Below the pieces are notes generated by a model that was not told the origin of the DNA, did not search any database, and worked only from the letters and a program-made list of their open reading frames with translations. Shown one piece after another: positions 32,642 through 44,528 of a stretch of 64,000 bases of DNA. Source of the stretch: Aurelia coerulea (lineage: Eukaryota; Cnidaria; Scyphozoa; Semaeostomeae; Ulmaridae); NCBI GenBank assembly GCA_039566865.1, contig CM076962.1, positions 6,504,743-6,568,742 of the forward strand. Direction: 5' to 3'. The position numbers were made by a program, and so were the translations under genes. Every line of letters starts with the position of its first letter. Position 1 is the stretch's first letter.

Positions 32642-33961
32642 TAAAATTAGCGACAAAGCGTAAAGCTATGGAGTACACGGAACACCGCACAATTAGCTTA
32701 ATGAGCCACATGGTAAAAATTATGTTTAAAATTATACTGAATAGGAATGAGAAGAAAATAGATAATGAGATCGGAGAAATGCAATCTGGATTTAAGGCAT
32801 CAGTGGGAACGAGAGAAGGCATATTCAATTTAAGAGAAATTTTCGATAAATATCTTGGAATGAAGAAGAATGTGTGCGTATGCTTTATTGATTACGAAAA
32901 GGCTTTGACCGTGTCTACCACAAAGAGCTAATTGAAACAGTCAAACAAATAGTAAATGGATGGAAAAGATATAAGATTCATTCAAAACTTGTACTGGAAC
33001 CAATGTGCTAGCATCAAATTAAGAGAAGGAGAATCAAACAAGTTACAGATCAAAAGAGGCGTTCGTTAAGGCTGTATTTTGTCACCTAAGCTATTTAACT
33101 TGTACACAGAAGAGATTTTCAGGAAATCAGATAAGTTGCCAGGTATTAATATAGGTGGTAAAAATTTCACGAGTTTACGTTATGCTGATGACACAGCATT
33201 ACTGGCAGAGACAGAAGAAGCATTACAAGAAATAGTTGATTTAGTGAATGAAGAAAGTGCAAAGAAAGGTCTAAAAATGAATGTAAAAAAGACCAAAACC
33301 ATGGTAATATGTAGAAGTAAAGAAACACCTCAAATTGAGATTAATGTTGATGGTACCAACCTTGAGCAAGTGAAGCAGTTTAAATACTTAGGACAGCTAA
33401 TTACTGAAGATGGAAAAACTAACAGTGAGATAAGAAGAAGAACTGAGATAGCGCGCAAGAATTTTATGAATATGAAGGATACGTTAATATCAAGGAAATT
33501 GAGTTTAGAAAAGAAAGAAAAGGCTCGTTCGGTGCTACATCTTATCTATCCTTCTGTATGCGAGTGAAACATGGACAATCTCAGAAGAAGCGTGGGCAAA
33601 AATAGAAGCATTTGAAATGTGGATTTATCGGAAAATGTTAAGGATACCATATACAGCCCATATGACGAATAAGACAGTATTGCAATTAGCCAAAACAACT
33701 AGGTCCCTCAAAAGTGAAAAAAAGCATAGGAAAATAAGATACTTTGGGCACATAATCACAGCAAATAAGATACAAAAAACACTATTGACAGGAAAAGTAG
33801 AAGGCAAAAGGGGAAGAGGTCTTCCAAGGAGAACATGGGTCAATGACATCACACAGTGGACACAGAGAAGCATGATGCAATGCGTGCGAGAAGCTAACAA
33901 CAGAGAACAGTGGAGATATCTATCCGCAAATCTACCAGAGGTAGTCGCGACCAACAGGTAA
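32642..33961 (+). pseudogene. RTE-like LINE reverse transcriptase (frameshifted)
   Basis: Three frames together give EHRTISLMSHMVKIMFKIIL, QSGFKASVGTREGIFNLREI, VCFIDYEKA (first catalytic Asp), SPKLFNLYTEEIF, LRYADDTALLAE (catalytic pair), FKYLGQLITEDG, and, at the C-terminus, RIPYTAHMTNKTVL, RYFGHIITANKIQKTLLTGK and GKRGRGLPRRTWVNDI. Damage: frameshifts near 32625, 32902 and 33545 and a stop at about 33067 in the R-G-V-[KR]-Q-G block (Gln to TAA). Usual length for the family, so only point damage. Confidence 0.88.
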
Positions 33962-33977
33962 CAGGTAGCCTATCGCA

Positions 33978-34585
33978 GAGGATTTGCTGGAAATTTTAAC
34001 GCATTTCGTCCTTGGAGATGTTAAAGCATGGTTTCCAGATAGCCGTAAGATGGCGTAAGATGCCGTAAGATGCCGTAAGATGTTGTAAGGTTGCCGTTAG
34101 GTTGCCGCAGCCATTGCTGGAACTATTGCCGCTGGCATGCCGCAACCATTTCAACTTAAATAGAAACCACTGCTCCCAGTACCACCGGCAGCCACAACCA
34201 TGATGGTTGCGGTACCGTAACGACTTGGAAAAAGTTGAATCATTTCAACTTTACTCGATCTTTACGGTATCGTTTCCATTTCGATCGTTCGACTGCGGTA
34301 CCGGGGGCATGGATGGCAGAAGACTGCCGCCCGCAACCTTACGGCACCTTACGGCTATATGGAAACCAGGCTTAATATTCATAAAATACCATTGCAAGAC
34401 ATCTAAGAGTAACAATGTTAGGTATTTTAGTCACCGTTGTTCATCTCTTGTGACTGACTGCTTGCAACGTCGAATTCTCTCCTCGCGTGATAATTGTTCC
34501 AACAGTCTCTCCTTGTCTCAAATGAACATAGGACCAAGGGGTCACCAGGTTTTGAGCACTTTTCACATTTGAAATGGCATTGGCT
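33978..34585 (-). repeat. Inner left arm of pB-1 carrying an inverted copy of the transposase 3' end
   Basis: Repeats rich in GCCGTAAG / GGTTGCCG at 34030-34110 and CTTACGGC at 34340-34360 match 36770-37070 inverted. Beyond them, 34410-34585 is the reverse complement of the transposase C-terminal coding region and its stop (36545-36715): on the minus strand it gives LVLCSFETRRD-like and CWNNYH-like segments. So the left arm is an inverted duplicate of the right end, including coding sequence. Confidence 0.85.
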
Positions 34586-34773
34586 GTAATGTAGTCACAA
34601 AGTTTCTTTGTTAAAGTGTTAGGTTCCACAAATGACCAATTTTTTTGCAAGCAAAGCAGTTTGCAGTCTGGGTTCGAGTCTAGCTAAAGAAAGGCGGGAA
34701 ATTTCTTGCAAGTCTCGCGTCAGCATATTGTCCTTGAAGCAGAATGTGTTAATCTATGAGCTAATCTGTGATC

Positions 34774-36694
34774 ATGGAAGATGACAACTATTCGTCTGAT
34801 GATGATGATTCCTCAGTTGATTATAGTTCTGCTGATGCTTTTGAGACTGAAGATGCTTCTGATGATGAATTTTCTGATGATTATTATCGTGAAACAAGTG
34901 AGGAATCGTTTAACCCAGATGGAGTAGATAGTGACGATGATGCAAATGGCTGTTGCCACTGGTCAAAAACTAAGGAAGATGGCAGACAAGAGGCCTTACT
35001 GCCGGACGAAAATATTCCAGAACATGGCAAGCCAAGTTGTGATTTCGAGAAAATCATGATCATTGAGAAAATCATAGATGATGCATTTATTCACATGTGC
35101 ATTGATTCTACAAATGAACATGGATCTTCAGATCCAAATTTCATTGCTAATATAGGCCGAATTCCCAGTGACGACAAGGGAATATGTTTCCTTAGAGGAT
35201 TCATTGCTATTAAGTGGCACCTGAGACTCCTTAGGTACCCACAGCTCAAATGGGCATGGAGTGAAGACCCACTGCGATGCCAAACTGAAATCAAAAAAGC
35301 AATGCCACTTCGTGTATTTTCGCTTCTGTTGAAGCACTTCCGCATGGTAAAGCAATCAATATTGCCACCAAAGGAGTTTCCCAATTACCATTCACTGCAA
35401 AATATAAAAGCGGGAGTCGAATATCTCAGAGAAAAGTCACTGAATGTTTGGTCAATGGGCTTGAAATTAAGCATAGACGAAGGAAGAATTAGGAGTAAAA
35501 GCAAACGTAACCCCTATAAAACCCGTAATCCGGACCAAAATCAAAAAAGCGATGTCACTTCGTGTATTTTCGCTTCTGTTGAAACACTTCCGCATGGTAA
35601 AGCAATCAATATTGCCACCAAAGGAGTCTCCCAATTGCCATCCACTGCAAAACATAAAAGCCTATTAGAATGGGATGGACAGTCTGCAAGATCAGCGACA
35701 AGGGTACTCGTGGCGGAAACTATGTCGGTGGGAAGAACTATGATATTGTTGATCAGCTAATGGATGGCCTCAAAGAGAGTGGGAGGCTAGTTGTAATGGA
35801 CAGTGGCTTCCCAACGGTCAATTTGGTAAATGATGCAAAAGAGCAGTGAAGGACAAGGATCATTTCAACACTGCAAGGAAACACACAGCACATTTACCAA
35901 AGAACCACAAAGAGAATGTCAGGTCAGCAAAAGAATTTGCAAGAAGATTTACCCAAACACTTCACTCAGAGTTCTCGACAATCACGTATTGGAACGATAA
36001 CAACGTACTTGTCTTCTTGGACAATGGTACACGGTCCGGGAGAGAATTTTGGGACACTATGGAAGTTAACCAGGGTGTAGAACAAGCTGTAATTCATGTT
36101 CCTGAAGCAGCCAAGTTGTACAGAGAAATTTATGGATGGGAGGACAGGTCCAATCAACAACTGTCCTATAACATCACCGAGTGTCGAAGTATCCGCAAGC
36201 AGAATCGTGTCTTTGATTGCCTAAGTGAGATGTATGTCTTGGTGAATGGGCACACACTGTGGCGAAATTTACCAAACCTGACGGATGGGTTGTCAAAGGA
36301 TGCAATCTCCCAGAGTTCCTTCAGATTTGAGGTGATAAGAGTCTGGTATGCGATGTACAAGATGACAAATGGCAGGATGGAGGTACTTCAATACCCAGGG
36401 TTCCGACCGAGTACAACGAAACGAAAATTGGATCAAACTCTCACATTACCAAGGAAGGGTAATCACGATGCTGAAAGGATTGATCCAAGTAATTCATCAG
36501 GTAAAAGATGTAGATTAAAGTGCCATATTTGTAAGCGCAAGACATCTTTCAAATGTGGAAAGTGCTCGAAACCTGGTAACCTCTTGGTCCTATGTTCATT
36601 TGAGACAAGGAGAGACTGTTGGAACAACTATCACGCGAAGAGAGAATTGGACGTTGCAAGCAGTCAGTCACAAGAGATGGACAACGAGGACTGA
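34774..36694 (+). pseudogene. piggyBac-type transposase (PGBD-like), broken
   Basis: ATG at 34774 (34768 is GTG). The acidic Ser/Asp-rich N-terminus (about 60 residues) is typical of PGBD proteins. Then GFIAIKWHLRLLRYPQLKWAW and LSIDEGR (first catalytic Asp codon at 35476-35478). After a 120-bp duplication comes IRMGWTVCKISDKG, then VVMDSGFPTV (second Asp, 35799-35801), and after a frameshift near 35845 a YGWEDRSNQQLSYN block (last Asp, 36143-36145). The C-terminus, CHICKRKTSFKCGKCSKP and CWNNYH, is the cysteine-rich zinc domain that binds terminal repeats. Such transposases cut at TTAA without footprints; TTAA lies at the right end of pB-1. Total about 600 codons, normal for the family. Confidence 0.88.
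35541..35661 (+). repeat. 120-bp duplication inside the transposase gene
   Basis: 35541-35661 repeats 35291-35411 with about eight differences (both start ATCAAAAAAGC and end CATAAAAGC or TATAAAAGC). It sits between the first and second catalytic Asp regions and is read out of frame, replacing the residues that should link RNP to IRMGW. It inactivates this copy. Confidence 0.85.
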
Positions 36695-37320
36695 AATATT
36701 TAGGCATTGTTACTCTTAGATTTTTTGCAATGGTATTTTATGAATATTAAGCCTGGTTTCCATATAGCCGTAAGGTGCCGTAAGGTTGCGGGCGGAAGTC
36801 TTCTGCCATCCATGCCCCCGGTACCGCAGTCGAACGATCGAGATGGAAACGATGCCGTAAAGATCGAGAAAAGTTGAAATGATTCAATTTCTTCCAAGTC
36901 GTTACGGTACCGCAACCATCATGGTTGCCCCTGACGGCGGTACTGGGAGAAGTGGCTTCTATTCAAGTTGAAATGGTTGCGGCATGCCAGCGGCAATGGT
37001 TCCGGCAATGGCTGCGGCAACCTAACGTCAACCTTACAGCTTCTTACAGCTTCTTACGGCATCCCAGGCTTTAACCTCTCCAAGGAAGAAATGCGTTAAA
37101 GTTTCCAGCAAATCCTCTGCGACAGGCAGTCTAAAAATTATGCAGTGAACTGATTTGGAAGGGACTGCCGCCTAGGAAGGAAAAGTAACTCCTTTTTTCA
37201 AGCTCTGGTGCTAAACAGATTTTTTTTGACGTCTTCGCAACCATTTGCTAGTGATCTACCTGACTTTCGCTACTTCGAGCCAATTTCAAGTGATCCTCTT
37301 TGAAACTTTTGCAATGGAAA
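36545..37320 (+). repeat. Inner right arm of pB-1
   Basis: Begins inside the transposase zinc-domain coding region and extends into the non-coding 3' part (CCGTAAGGTGCCG at 36771, GGTACCGCAACCATC near 36905, GCGTTAAAGTTTCC near 37095). It is the inverse of 33978-34585 plus 30371-30592, with no RTE in it, so it shows the pre-insertion state. Confidence 0.85.
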
Positions 37321-37545
37321 TGCCAAATGATCCGCAAGAGCTTCTCTTCGCCTATGCAGGCAGTTTCTGATGATGAAATTTATTATTTCATTATTGTAGA
37401 AAAGTATTTTTTGCCATTGAAATGCATTTGTGCCATCTTTGTGAGAAACTTTTCAAAAATTGTTTCCGGATTTGATACCAGCAGGTCCAAATTCTACTTT
37501 GTACCGAATTTGGACCCAATCCAACAACCTTGATATTTTGCCATT
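37321..37545 (-). repeat. ~309-bp repeat unit fragment, right arm (minus orientation)
   Basis: GCCATCTTTGTGAGA, CCAGCAGGTCCAAATTC and TTTGGACCCAATCC are the inverse of the left-arm unit near 30240-30345. It is cut by the 1-kb repeat at 37546 and resumes at 38735. Confidence 0.8.
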
Positions 37546-38740
37546 TTTGATTACAAAGTCTACTTTGTAATCTAAGAAGGGGCTTCAATGTCAGTCAGAA
37601 AGAAAGAAAGAAAGAAAGTAAGTAACCCACTTCCGTCACGCTCGTTAAAGCGATTGATTAACGTTTTATCTCTGCTAATTGGCACTGAAATAAAGAAAGC
37701 GCACATAAAGCGCATACAAGACAGAAGTTTCCCGCGATCCTATAGCAACATTTGACGTCGGCTTATTTCATGTTAGACAGATTTGACACCATAAGATGGA
37801 TAAATTACCATGATGTTTACCCTGGCACAACAACAAATTTACCTAGAATTGGCACGTTCTTGACTTCATTAGCAGCTTAATTATGTTAAAACAATCGTTT
37901 TCTAGAACCAACGAATCATTAGCCACTTGTTGATAGTGATAGCACTCATTATGCAAATAAGTCAACTTTAGAGGATGATGCATAGAATGATGTAACCGGC
38001 GGCCTGCACAGAGGCTAGCATTCGCAGTATCACTGCAGGTAGAAGGACCACGCTCCTACACAGCTACAGATGCTAACTTCACAGGTGAAGCTGAGAGGAA
38101 AGGTACAGAATCCCAGCAAACAATGGTGCCATTGACTGGGGAAAGGAACGTGACCACACTGAACCAAAACGTCTTCATGAATTTATAACTCTGCACAAAG
38201 GTTATCTTGGTGACTGCTTGTCTAAAATTAGATTCCCGCGAATAACAACAATTGAAACGTTCTGCAGCAACCTAGTCCCCACGGGCTTTTGTCATATTGG
38301 GACGGAGACCTAAAAAGTCCTGGGGATGAGGACAAAAAGTCATGGGGACGAGGTTGGTTCTGGAGGGTTCTGCATAAGTAATTTTGCGTTATTGTAAATC
38401 TCACATGACATCTAATTTGAGACAGATGCACCAATAGTTTCGTGCACGAACAATAGGTATAGGCCTCAAATAGGAAAACTAGGGGTAATAACTTTTGTTT
38501 TTTTGCGTATCATCCTCATTTGTCATAAAGATCAAAATATTGCTTTTCAGGCGATTCTTGTCCTTATGACAGGGGCTTGACGTTCTATTGAAGGCGACTT
38601 TAGCAGCAACACTCATCTCTCTGACTGTAGCTAAAAACAGCATCAACGATCATTTGGGGTTATGAAGAAATCAATATTCAGATATTCTTATGCTTGCTTA
38701 GCTCAGGACAGACTTTGTAATCATCCAAAAGGATCTTATA
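37546..38740 (-). repeat. ~1-kb dispersed repeat, copy 2 (minus orientation)
   Basis: Inverse of 12697-13655. TGATTACAAAGTC at about 37548 and GACTTTGTAATCA near 38712 form the inverted pair near the ends. It is longer because a fragment of the CCTCGTCCCCAGGG hAT-like family lies at 38270-38360. Both flanks are 309-bp repeat sequence, so it inserted into the right arm of pB-1. Confidence 0.78.
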
Positions 38741-38833
38741 TTTCAGTGTGGGACAAAACATTCTGTTCCACTTCAGGGCACTAGTGCCAGTTTTGTGACA
38801 AATATTTGGCAAAGCTGCTATGAAACATGACAT
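38735..38833 (-). repeat. ~309-bp repeat fragment left of the LINE-D block
   Basis: GTGTGGGACAAAACATTCTGTTCC to TGAAACATGACAT, inverse of the left-arm unit. It ends with a 13-bp string TGAAACATGACAT that recurs at 51465-51477 where the array resumes. Confidence 0.78.
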
Positions 38834-39270
38834 TTGTTTTTCTTTATTCATTTAAAAACAACAACTATTTACAAAAACAACAAGGATAATTAACTACGTG
38901 CCATCCATAGTGGGAAAGGACTTACAGTCAGCGAGTTCCCACTATGTATGGCACTTACAATTTAAATCTAAATCGTTCCAAGAATAGTCGTAAGAGAGGG
39001 ACAGCCCAAGAGCACACAATTCGCCATTGTGATTGGCATGGCGCTTTAAGGTATGACGAGCAACATGAACAACTCAGAGATTCTTCTGAGGTCCAGGCTC
39101 GAGGAATCTATCAAGAGTTAGGAATTTAGTGCCTCCAGGCTGTCTCTCTCTTACGACTATATTCCAACAAAAGAGGAAAAAGCAAAATTAACAGAAGTAC
39201 ACACAGACACAGACATACGACAAGAACACTGCAGGCATAAACTAGACAGATACAGTGCACGAAATTCCTA
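38834..39270 (-). other. Probable LINE 3' UTR (minus strand)
   Basis: Non-coding sequence with two imperfect copies of CGTAAGAGAGGGACAGCC (38988 on plus; inverse near 39148) and an AATAAA-type signal at the far end. Which LINE it belongs to is uncertain; LINE-D is the only large minus-strand LINE in this block. Confidence 0.4.
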
Positions 39271-39328
39271 TTTTCAAGGGCTATGTCAATTTTCGTAGTC
39301 TATTGAAACAAAACACCTGGATGATTTG

Positions 39329-39922
39329 AATAGGGATAAGAATGAAATTTTATATCCCAGTTAATTCGCGGAAGATGCTGCGAGCGTTCGTTTATAAAGG
39401 TGTCCCACAACCTTGTTAAGATTCATTTGGCTATGATGTGCGTAACTACACGTATCACTCAATTATCAGCAGATCGTTTTATTCACTTTTCTAATAATTT
39501 AGCACGCTGCATGCATTGCGTCTTGTTGTTTTTGCAAACGAAAACTTTTCAGCAGTCAGTTTTTGTGCTCGGTGATTCGTAAATTTGTTCGTTGTTACAT
39601 GCGTAAAAACACGTATCACTCAATTCCCAGAAGATTGTTTATTCACTTTTTGAATTATTTGGAACACTGCTTGCCTCGCATTTGGCTGGTTTTTAAAAGA
39701 ATACTTTTACCAGAAGCGTAGAAATAGGTTGACCAACAAAGCAGTCAATCTTTCGCAGTATGCGTTTGTAGACAATAGATTTGGAAATCTTTCGATTTGG
39801 TTTTCGCATTCAGTTTAAAAGCCAAAATTGTGTCAAGTTGCCTTCGCATTTGGACATTGGAAGCAAAGCAGAAAGGCGTGGTAAAGATCTGGCATTTCGT
39901 AAGGTTTTGCGATTTCTTTCAC
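39329..39922 (+). repeat. 594-bp direct repeat, block A
   Basis: Same length as 45221-45814 with a few substitutions and no indels (for example TTGTTAAG versus TTGTTACG). It holds a small open frame (39400-39582) with no recognised domain. Sequence on both outer sides differs between copies, so this is a recent segmental duplication, not an LTR (no TG/CA ends). Confidence 0.85.
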
Positions 39923-41830
39923 AAGGCTACGGTGAGACCTGTCCTGTTTTTTCTATTTCTAACGTCCTGTAGCAATGTCTGATAATTCCAGTAGAACGTT
40001 TTAGCACACTATGATTGGGAAAACGTGGATTTAGGATTCAAGACTTCCATGATGTGTATTCGATATGGCCTAAGCCAATCGCAATTTATGCAAGCAAAAG
40101 ACTTAGCATTTAGCCTACAAATTCTTATTTCAGGTAAACCAGCATCCAGTGTTTCTTCAAACCGCTCCTTTGATTTGAATTGCATTTCAATTGGTCATGT
40201 CTTTTTGTCACTTTGCCTACTAAAGGTGCTCAGCCTGGCTTGCTTTCAACCAGCTTATTATCCCAGAATTTTTTGTTTTCTCTTACCAAAATGTCTGTTT
40301 CCAGTGATTTTGTAGTGATGTTCCAGGCTATATTAATGTTATATTCATTTGATATGGGAACAAGCTCGAAACGACGCGTTTTTGGCATCTCAGCTACTTC
40401 TATGATTTTAAGATAATTTACTTATCATTTGGTCGTTTAATTGTTTAAGAACCACATGCAACATTTTTTTTTGTATTTTCCAGGCTACCTATATTTTGTT
40501 GATTTACTTGCCAATGTGGATCTTTTGGGAGCGTTTGGCTCCTGTTTGTTTCAGCTGAAGAAATAGTTATTGGAATGCAATAAACTATGAGGTGTCACCA
40601 ATAAAGTTTCGATTTTTTGGCGGGGTTTAGTATTTTGATAGATCCTCCCAGTCATGCTTGCATCTATTCGTTGCTTGCCTTGTGTTTTTTTTGGGAATAA
40701 TCCCAAAATCAGCAATCAGTAAACAGATTTATTACCGGTCATTACTTCAAATTGATGTAATAGCGTTTGAAACTTTTAGATTCTAACACGACGGTCGTGT
40801 ACTGCTTTAGAATGGCACTTGCAACTTTTTTAAGGGCAATGTCTCCGTGTGAGTTCAGCCGCGTAAACACTCTTGTCGAAATTATGCTGACATGATGCTG
40901 ACGAAGAGCCTTGAGGGATGCGGTGATTGGCAGAATTTGACGGACCACATGCAGGCTAAAGGTTTCAGCTTTGGAAGTGCAACGGCAAGTAGGTCATCAC
41001 TTAGATCACTCTATGCCCGTAGTAAGCTTCATTACCAAGGTGTTCACATGAAATATCACGTAAAATTGACATGCCCCCCGCGGTGCTGTGGTGCTTGTAT
41101 GGACGCATTGCCTTTGAGAAAACTTTTAAACCGTAAGAAAAAGTTTACTGTTTACTGCATTTAATATTCTGGGTTATTGTGAAACGGTAGAGCTGATGCG
41201 TTTCTTGCTTCATTTTCAGGTCTTTCACAGGAATGCACCATCGACTAAACTATAGTCTTTGATATTAACTGGAAGCAACTGCTCAGCAATCGCCAGTAGC
41301 CGCAAAGCAAATAAAATAAAAACAAAAGCAAAAGTGCACATCAGCACACAAAATTAAAATGTTGTAAATGAAGAGCGAAAAGTCTTTTCTTAGTTTTGTA
41401 AAATAGTTCGTCAGCTGAACGGCGGTGGTTCGGTTTTCCCTACGTCAGAATTGACTTGGCTAAGATTTGTGGGTAGTTTAAGTAACGCTTTTCAAGCTTT
41501 GGGTTTTTGGAGTTCATCCCTCAAAGTAAGATCGTTGAAAATGGAGATAAATGGAGCTGAAGATCCATGTTTGGGTTGTTTGAGTGTTTCCCTAGCTTTT
41601 AGGGCTTCGGCTGTATCCCAACTTCGTGCAGGCTGTGAAACTAAAAAGCCTGGTATCAGAAAGTTCATTATGCGAGAAGGTTCACGTAAATTGGGAAGAA
41701 TTTATAAGCTCTTACGTTATGAGCTGTTTATGGTACATCATTTCTATGTTTCATTTTAAGCAACTAACTTTACATTTTTACGTCTGAAATTCAAAGAGAA
41801 TGGAAACGATTCTTAATTATCAGCGACATT
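39923..41830. other. Unassigned sequence between block A and a LINE fragment
   Basis: No domain recognised. Short open frames at 40025-40315, 40892-41164 and 41451-41759 (about 90-100 codons) lack convincing homology and alternate strand shadows. Could be decayed UTR or host intergenic DNA. Confidence 0.3.
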
Positions 41831-41831
41831 T

Positions 41832-43092
41832 TTGTTGAGAGACAATCGAATCCGGGCATTGTTTGATAAGATTAAGGTTGTCCAAAAACTTGTCAGAGCT
41901 GTATCACAGGGCTTTCACTATTCGGCTCTGAAAGCTTGGAACAATATACCCATCAATATCAGAGAGCTCCCTACACTTAGTAGATTCAAAAAACAATTGG
42001 AAAGTTATTATATGAGCTGAACACAAACTAAAACACGACGCCCTGGAAGAGCAGCTGCTACTACATAGATTACTGTACATAATTTTGCTTTAACTGTATA
42101 TAGACTACCGGGTGCGCCAAAATAAACTATGCACATTTGGCAGGCCACGATAAATCGTAAACAGGACCGATTTTGAAGATTTATGACTTAATAGTTAGCA
42201 GAAAGCCTGAATTAGATTCTAGGATTTTTTGCAAATTTTTCTGTTTTCAGTTTTTAGAGCTACAAGCGAGCTTCTTAAAATTTTCGTTTTCGAAAACACT
42301 GAAAACGATCAAAAAACATCGATCAAGCTTTCTAAAGAATCGATATGAATGGACAAAGAGAAAACTTTTTCGTGGTGATTTGGGATTTAGAAATCGACTA
42401 ATTGTAAGGTGCTTTATGAGAGTTCGTACTATATTGGGAGAAATGTAATAATATTTTAAGGGTATAAAGGAATGTCTTTTCTTTTGTAATGTCATTGAAT
42501 GTATGCTTTGGTGCAGGTTGTGTTCCTGTGTCAAGGGGGTTAAAAAGACAGGCGAGAAAGCGTCATGGGGCCAGCAAGCATCGAGTCTTGTTACATTTTT
42601 GATTTTGTGACTGCTTTTGGGGCGGTACTTTATTGTAACTACAACAGAATTTCGCAACAGGCCAATCGTTGAAATAACGCTCGTGCAGAAGTTTACAATT
42701 ATCAATTTCCAAATCTCTAAATCACGCTGAAAATGTTTTCCCTTTGTCCATTCATGTTGATTCTTTAGAAAATTTGATCAACGTTTTTGGATGGTTTTCA
42801 GTGTTTTCGAAAACGAAAATTTTAAGAAACTCGCTTGTAGCTCTAAAAAGTGAAAACGGAAAAATTTGTAAAAACTCCTAGAATCCAATTCAGGCTTTCT
42901 GCTATAGATTAAGTCATAAATCTTCAAAATCGGTCCTGTTTACGATTTATCGTGGCCTGCCAAACGTGCATAGTTTATTTTGGCGCACCCGGTATATTAA
43001 TGTAATTAGGATATTTATTTTCTTATTTAAGTATTGCGTTTGTTAGCTGAAGGGTTTTTGTGTATAAATAATTTAAAATGAAAAAAAAAATG
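41832..43092 (+). mobile_element. LINE 3'-end fragment with A-rich tail, split by a foldback MITE
   Basis: Frame 41832-42020 ends with FHYSALKAWNNIPINIREL and SRFKKQLESYYMS plus stop, the standard last block of L2/CR1-like RTs (F-x-[YV]-x-[AG]-x-x-x-W-N-x-[IL]-P). A 3' UTR follows (CCTGGAAGAGCAGC), a MITE at 42110-42992, and then an A-rich end AAAATGAAAAAAAAAA at 43077-43092. Confidence 0.75.
42110..42992. mobile_element. 883-bp TA-target foldback MITE
   Basis: Ends CCGGGTGCGCCAAAATAAAC and GTTTATTTTGGCGCACCCGG; TA at 42108-42109 and 42993-42994. The inverted arms are far longer than usual, about 260 bp with small differences (ACAGGACCGATTTTGAAG / CTTCAAAATCGGTCCTGT; CGTTTTCGAAAACACTG mirrored; TCTTTAGAAA region mirrored). 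The central ~350 bp is unique. Confidence 0.9.
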
Positions 43093-43820
43093 AAGTAAGG
43101 GTTTGTCCCGTAACGCTAAAAGAACATAATCATCTGCTCAGAAAAGATTGTTTAAACTTTTGCTTTGCTAAACGACAATGCCTTAGTTATTCCTGCTAAA
43201 GGCACTAATCACTGCAACGCTTAAGGTTACTATACGTTCTCTTTTTATAGGAGACCGCTTATAAGAAGCGGAAGGCTCAATTTTTTCAAAAGTTAAACAA
43301 CATCCTTATCTGAATTGAAAAAGCTAAGAAACTTTTGTAATTTGCAAAATGTTTTGTCAGTGTACAGTTATAGCAATTCTTTGGAAATTATTCTGAGTGC
43401 AAATTATGTTGTTTGCTGGTTTTTGGGATCTTGCTGGGTAATTTGGGAGCCCTCTTAACAAGGCTGAATTGGTTCTACACTTCCAGCATTGTGAGTATAT
43501 GAAACACATAAACTGTTGCTAGCAAAATGGCGCAAAACTTTAAGAAATTTCCTACCAGCATCGGACCTTGGTTTCTTAAAAAAAAAAAAAAAACCGATTT
43601 ATTATATTTGTTCTTTTTGTGGCTGTTGTCCTCGTTAATGTGACATTGATACCACACGTATGTGTTGGGTTGCTTACGAAACTTATGTTTTGGTTAAGAT
43701 AAGTAAAGACTACTGTGCATGTTTTCTGTGCGCTAATCTATTGAAGACTAGTTGCAAGCATGCTAATTTAATGGCTGATTATCGAGAAGAAGGTTAATCA
43801 TCGACAGTAGATGTTTATCC

Positions 43821-44000
43821 AAAGTTAATTTGGTGCCATTGAGTTGGTTGTTGCCCAAAGTTTACAAAGTTAATTGGGTGCCATTGAGTTGGTTGTTGCC
43901 CAAAGTTAATAAAGTTGATTGGGTGCCATTAAGTTGGTTGTAGCCCAAAGTTAATAAAGTTAATTGGGTGCCATTAAGTTGGTTGTAGCCCAAAGCGAAT
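43821..44000 (+). repeat. 45-bp minisatellite, four units
   Basis: GGTGCCATT recurs at 45-bp spacing (CCATT at 43836, 43881, 43926, 43971). The unit is about AAAGTTAATTGGGTGCCATT plus AAGTTGGTTGTTGCCC; the last two units share a GAGTT to AAGTT and GTTGCCC to GTAGCCC change. Stops occur in all plus frames. Confidence 0.92.
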
Positions 44001-44528
44001 TAGGCAGTCGTTGAGATGAGATGGTTGCCTGGTGAGCATTGAGATGAGATGTTTACCTTAAGTTAAGTTAATGAAATAGCCATCCATGAGGTGGTTGCCT
44101 GTTTTTATGGCGGAAGATAATTGAAGTAACCATCAAGATGAGGTGAGTCCCTGTTTAGAGGGTTGTAAAGGGTATTTCGTGAAACGTGATCTGCAATATT
44201 TTTGGCCATATTTTCTTCTCGTGAAACGCGAAAAGCCAGTGTTTATTGACTTTAAACGAGTAAACGCTATATTCTTTGTGAAATTGAACATTTTATTTTC
44301 GTGATTCATGATCTTCACCCCCTTTACCATCCTCTGTTTATGGTGGATTGATATCAAATTCAAATAAGTTTACAACAACAGCAATGGAAGATGATTGCAC
44401 GGCCCGCTGTAAATCAGTCCTTTGACTGACGTGGCCACCATGCCTAAAGAAATTAAAATCAAATCAAATCAAATCAAATTGGAATCATGTTGGAATGGCC
44501 ATCGAGATGAGGTGGTTACCTGTTTATA

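Larger units (their letters stand above)
30593..33968 (+). mobile_element. RTE-like LINE, near full length, 9-bp target duplication
   Basis: CCTATCGCA flanks the element (30584-30592 and 33969-33977); the uninterrupted inverse arm near 37120 shows the empty site. The element has about 300 bp of 5' leader, an endonuclease-RT frame from 30902, and a very short 3' end right after the stop at 33961 with an AACAGGT repeat instead of a long A tail, all usual for RTE-type LINEs. Coding damage is listed under the two CDS entries. Confidence 0.85.

Noticed and set aside
34774..36694. Domesticated host PGBD gene
   Set aside because: Frameshifts, a 120-bp duplication and element ends on both sides show a transposon pseudogene, not a preserved host gene.
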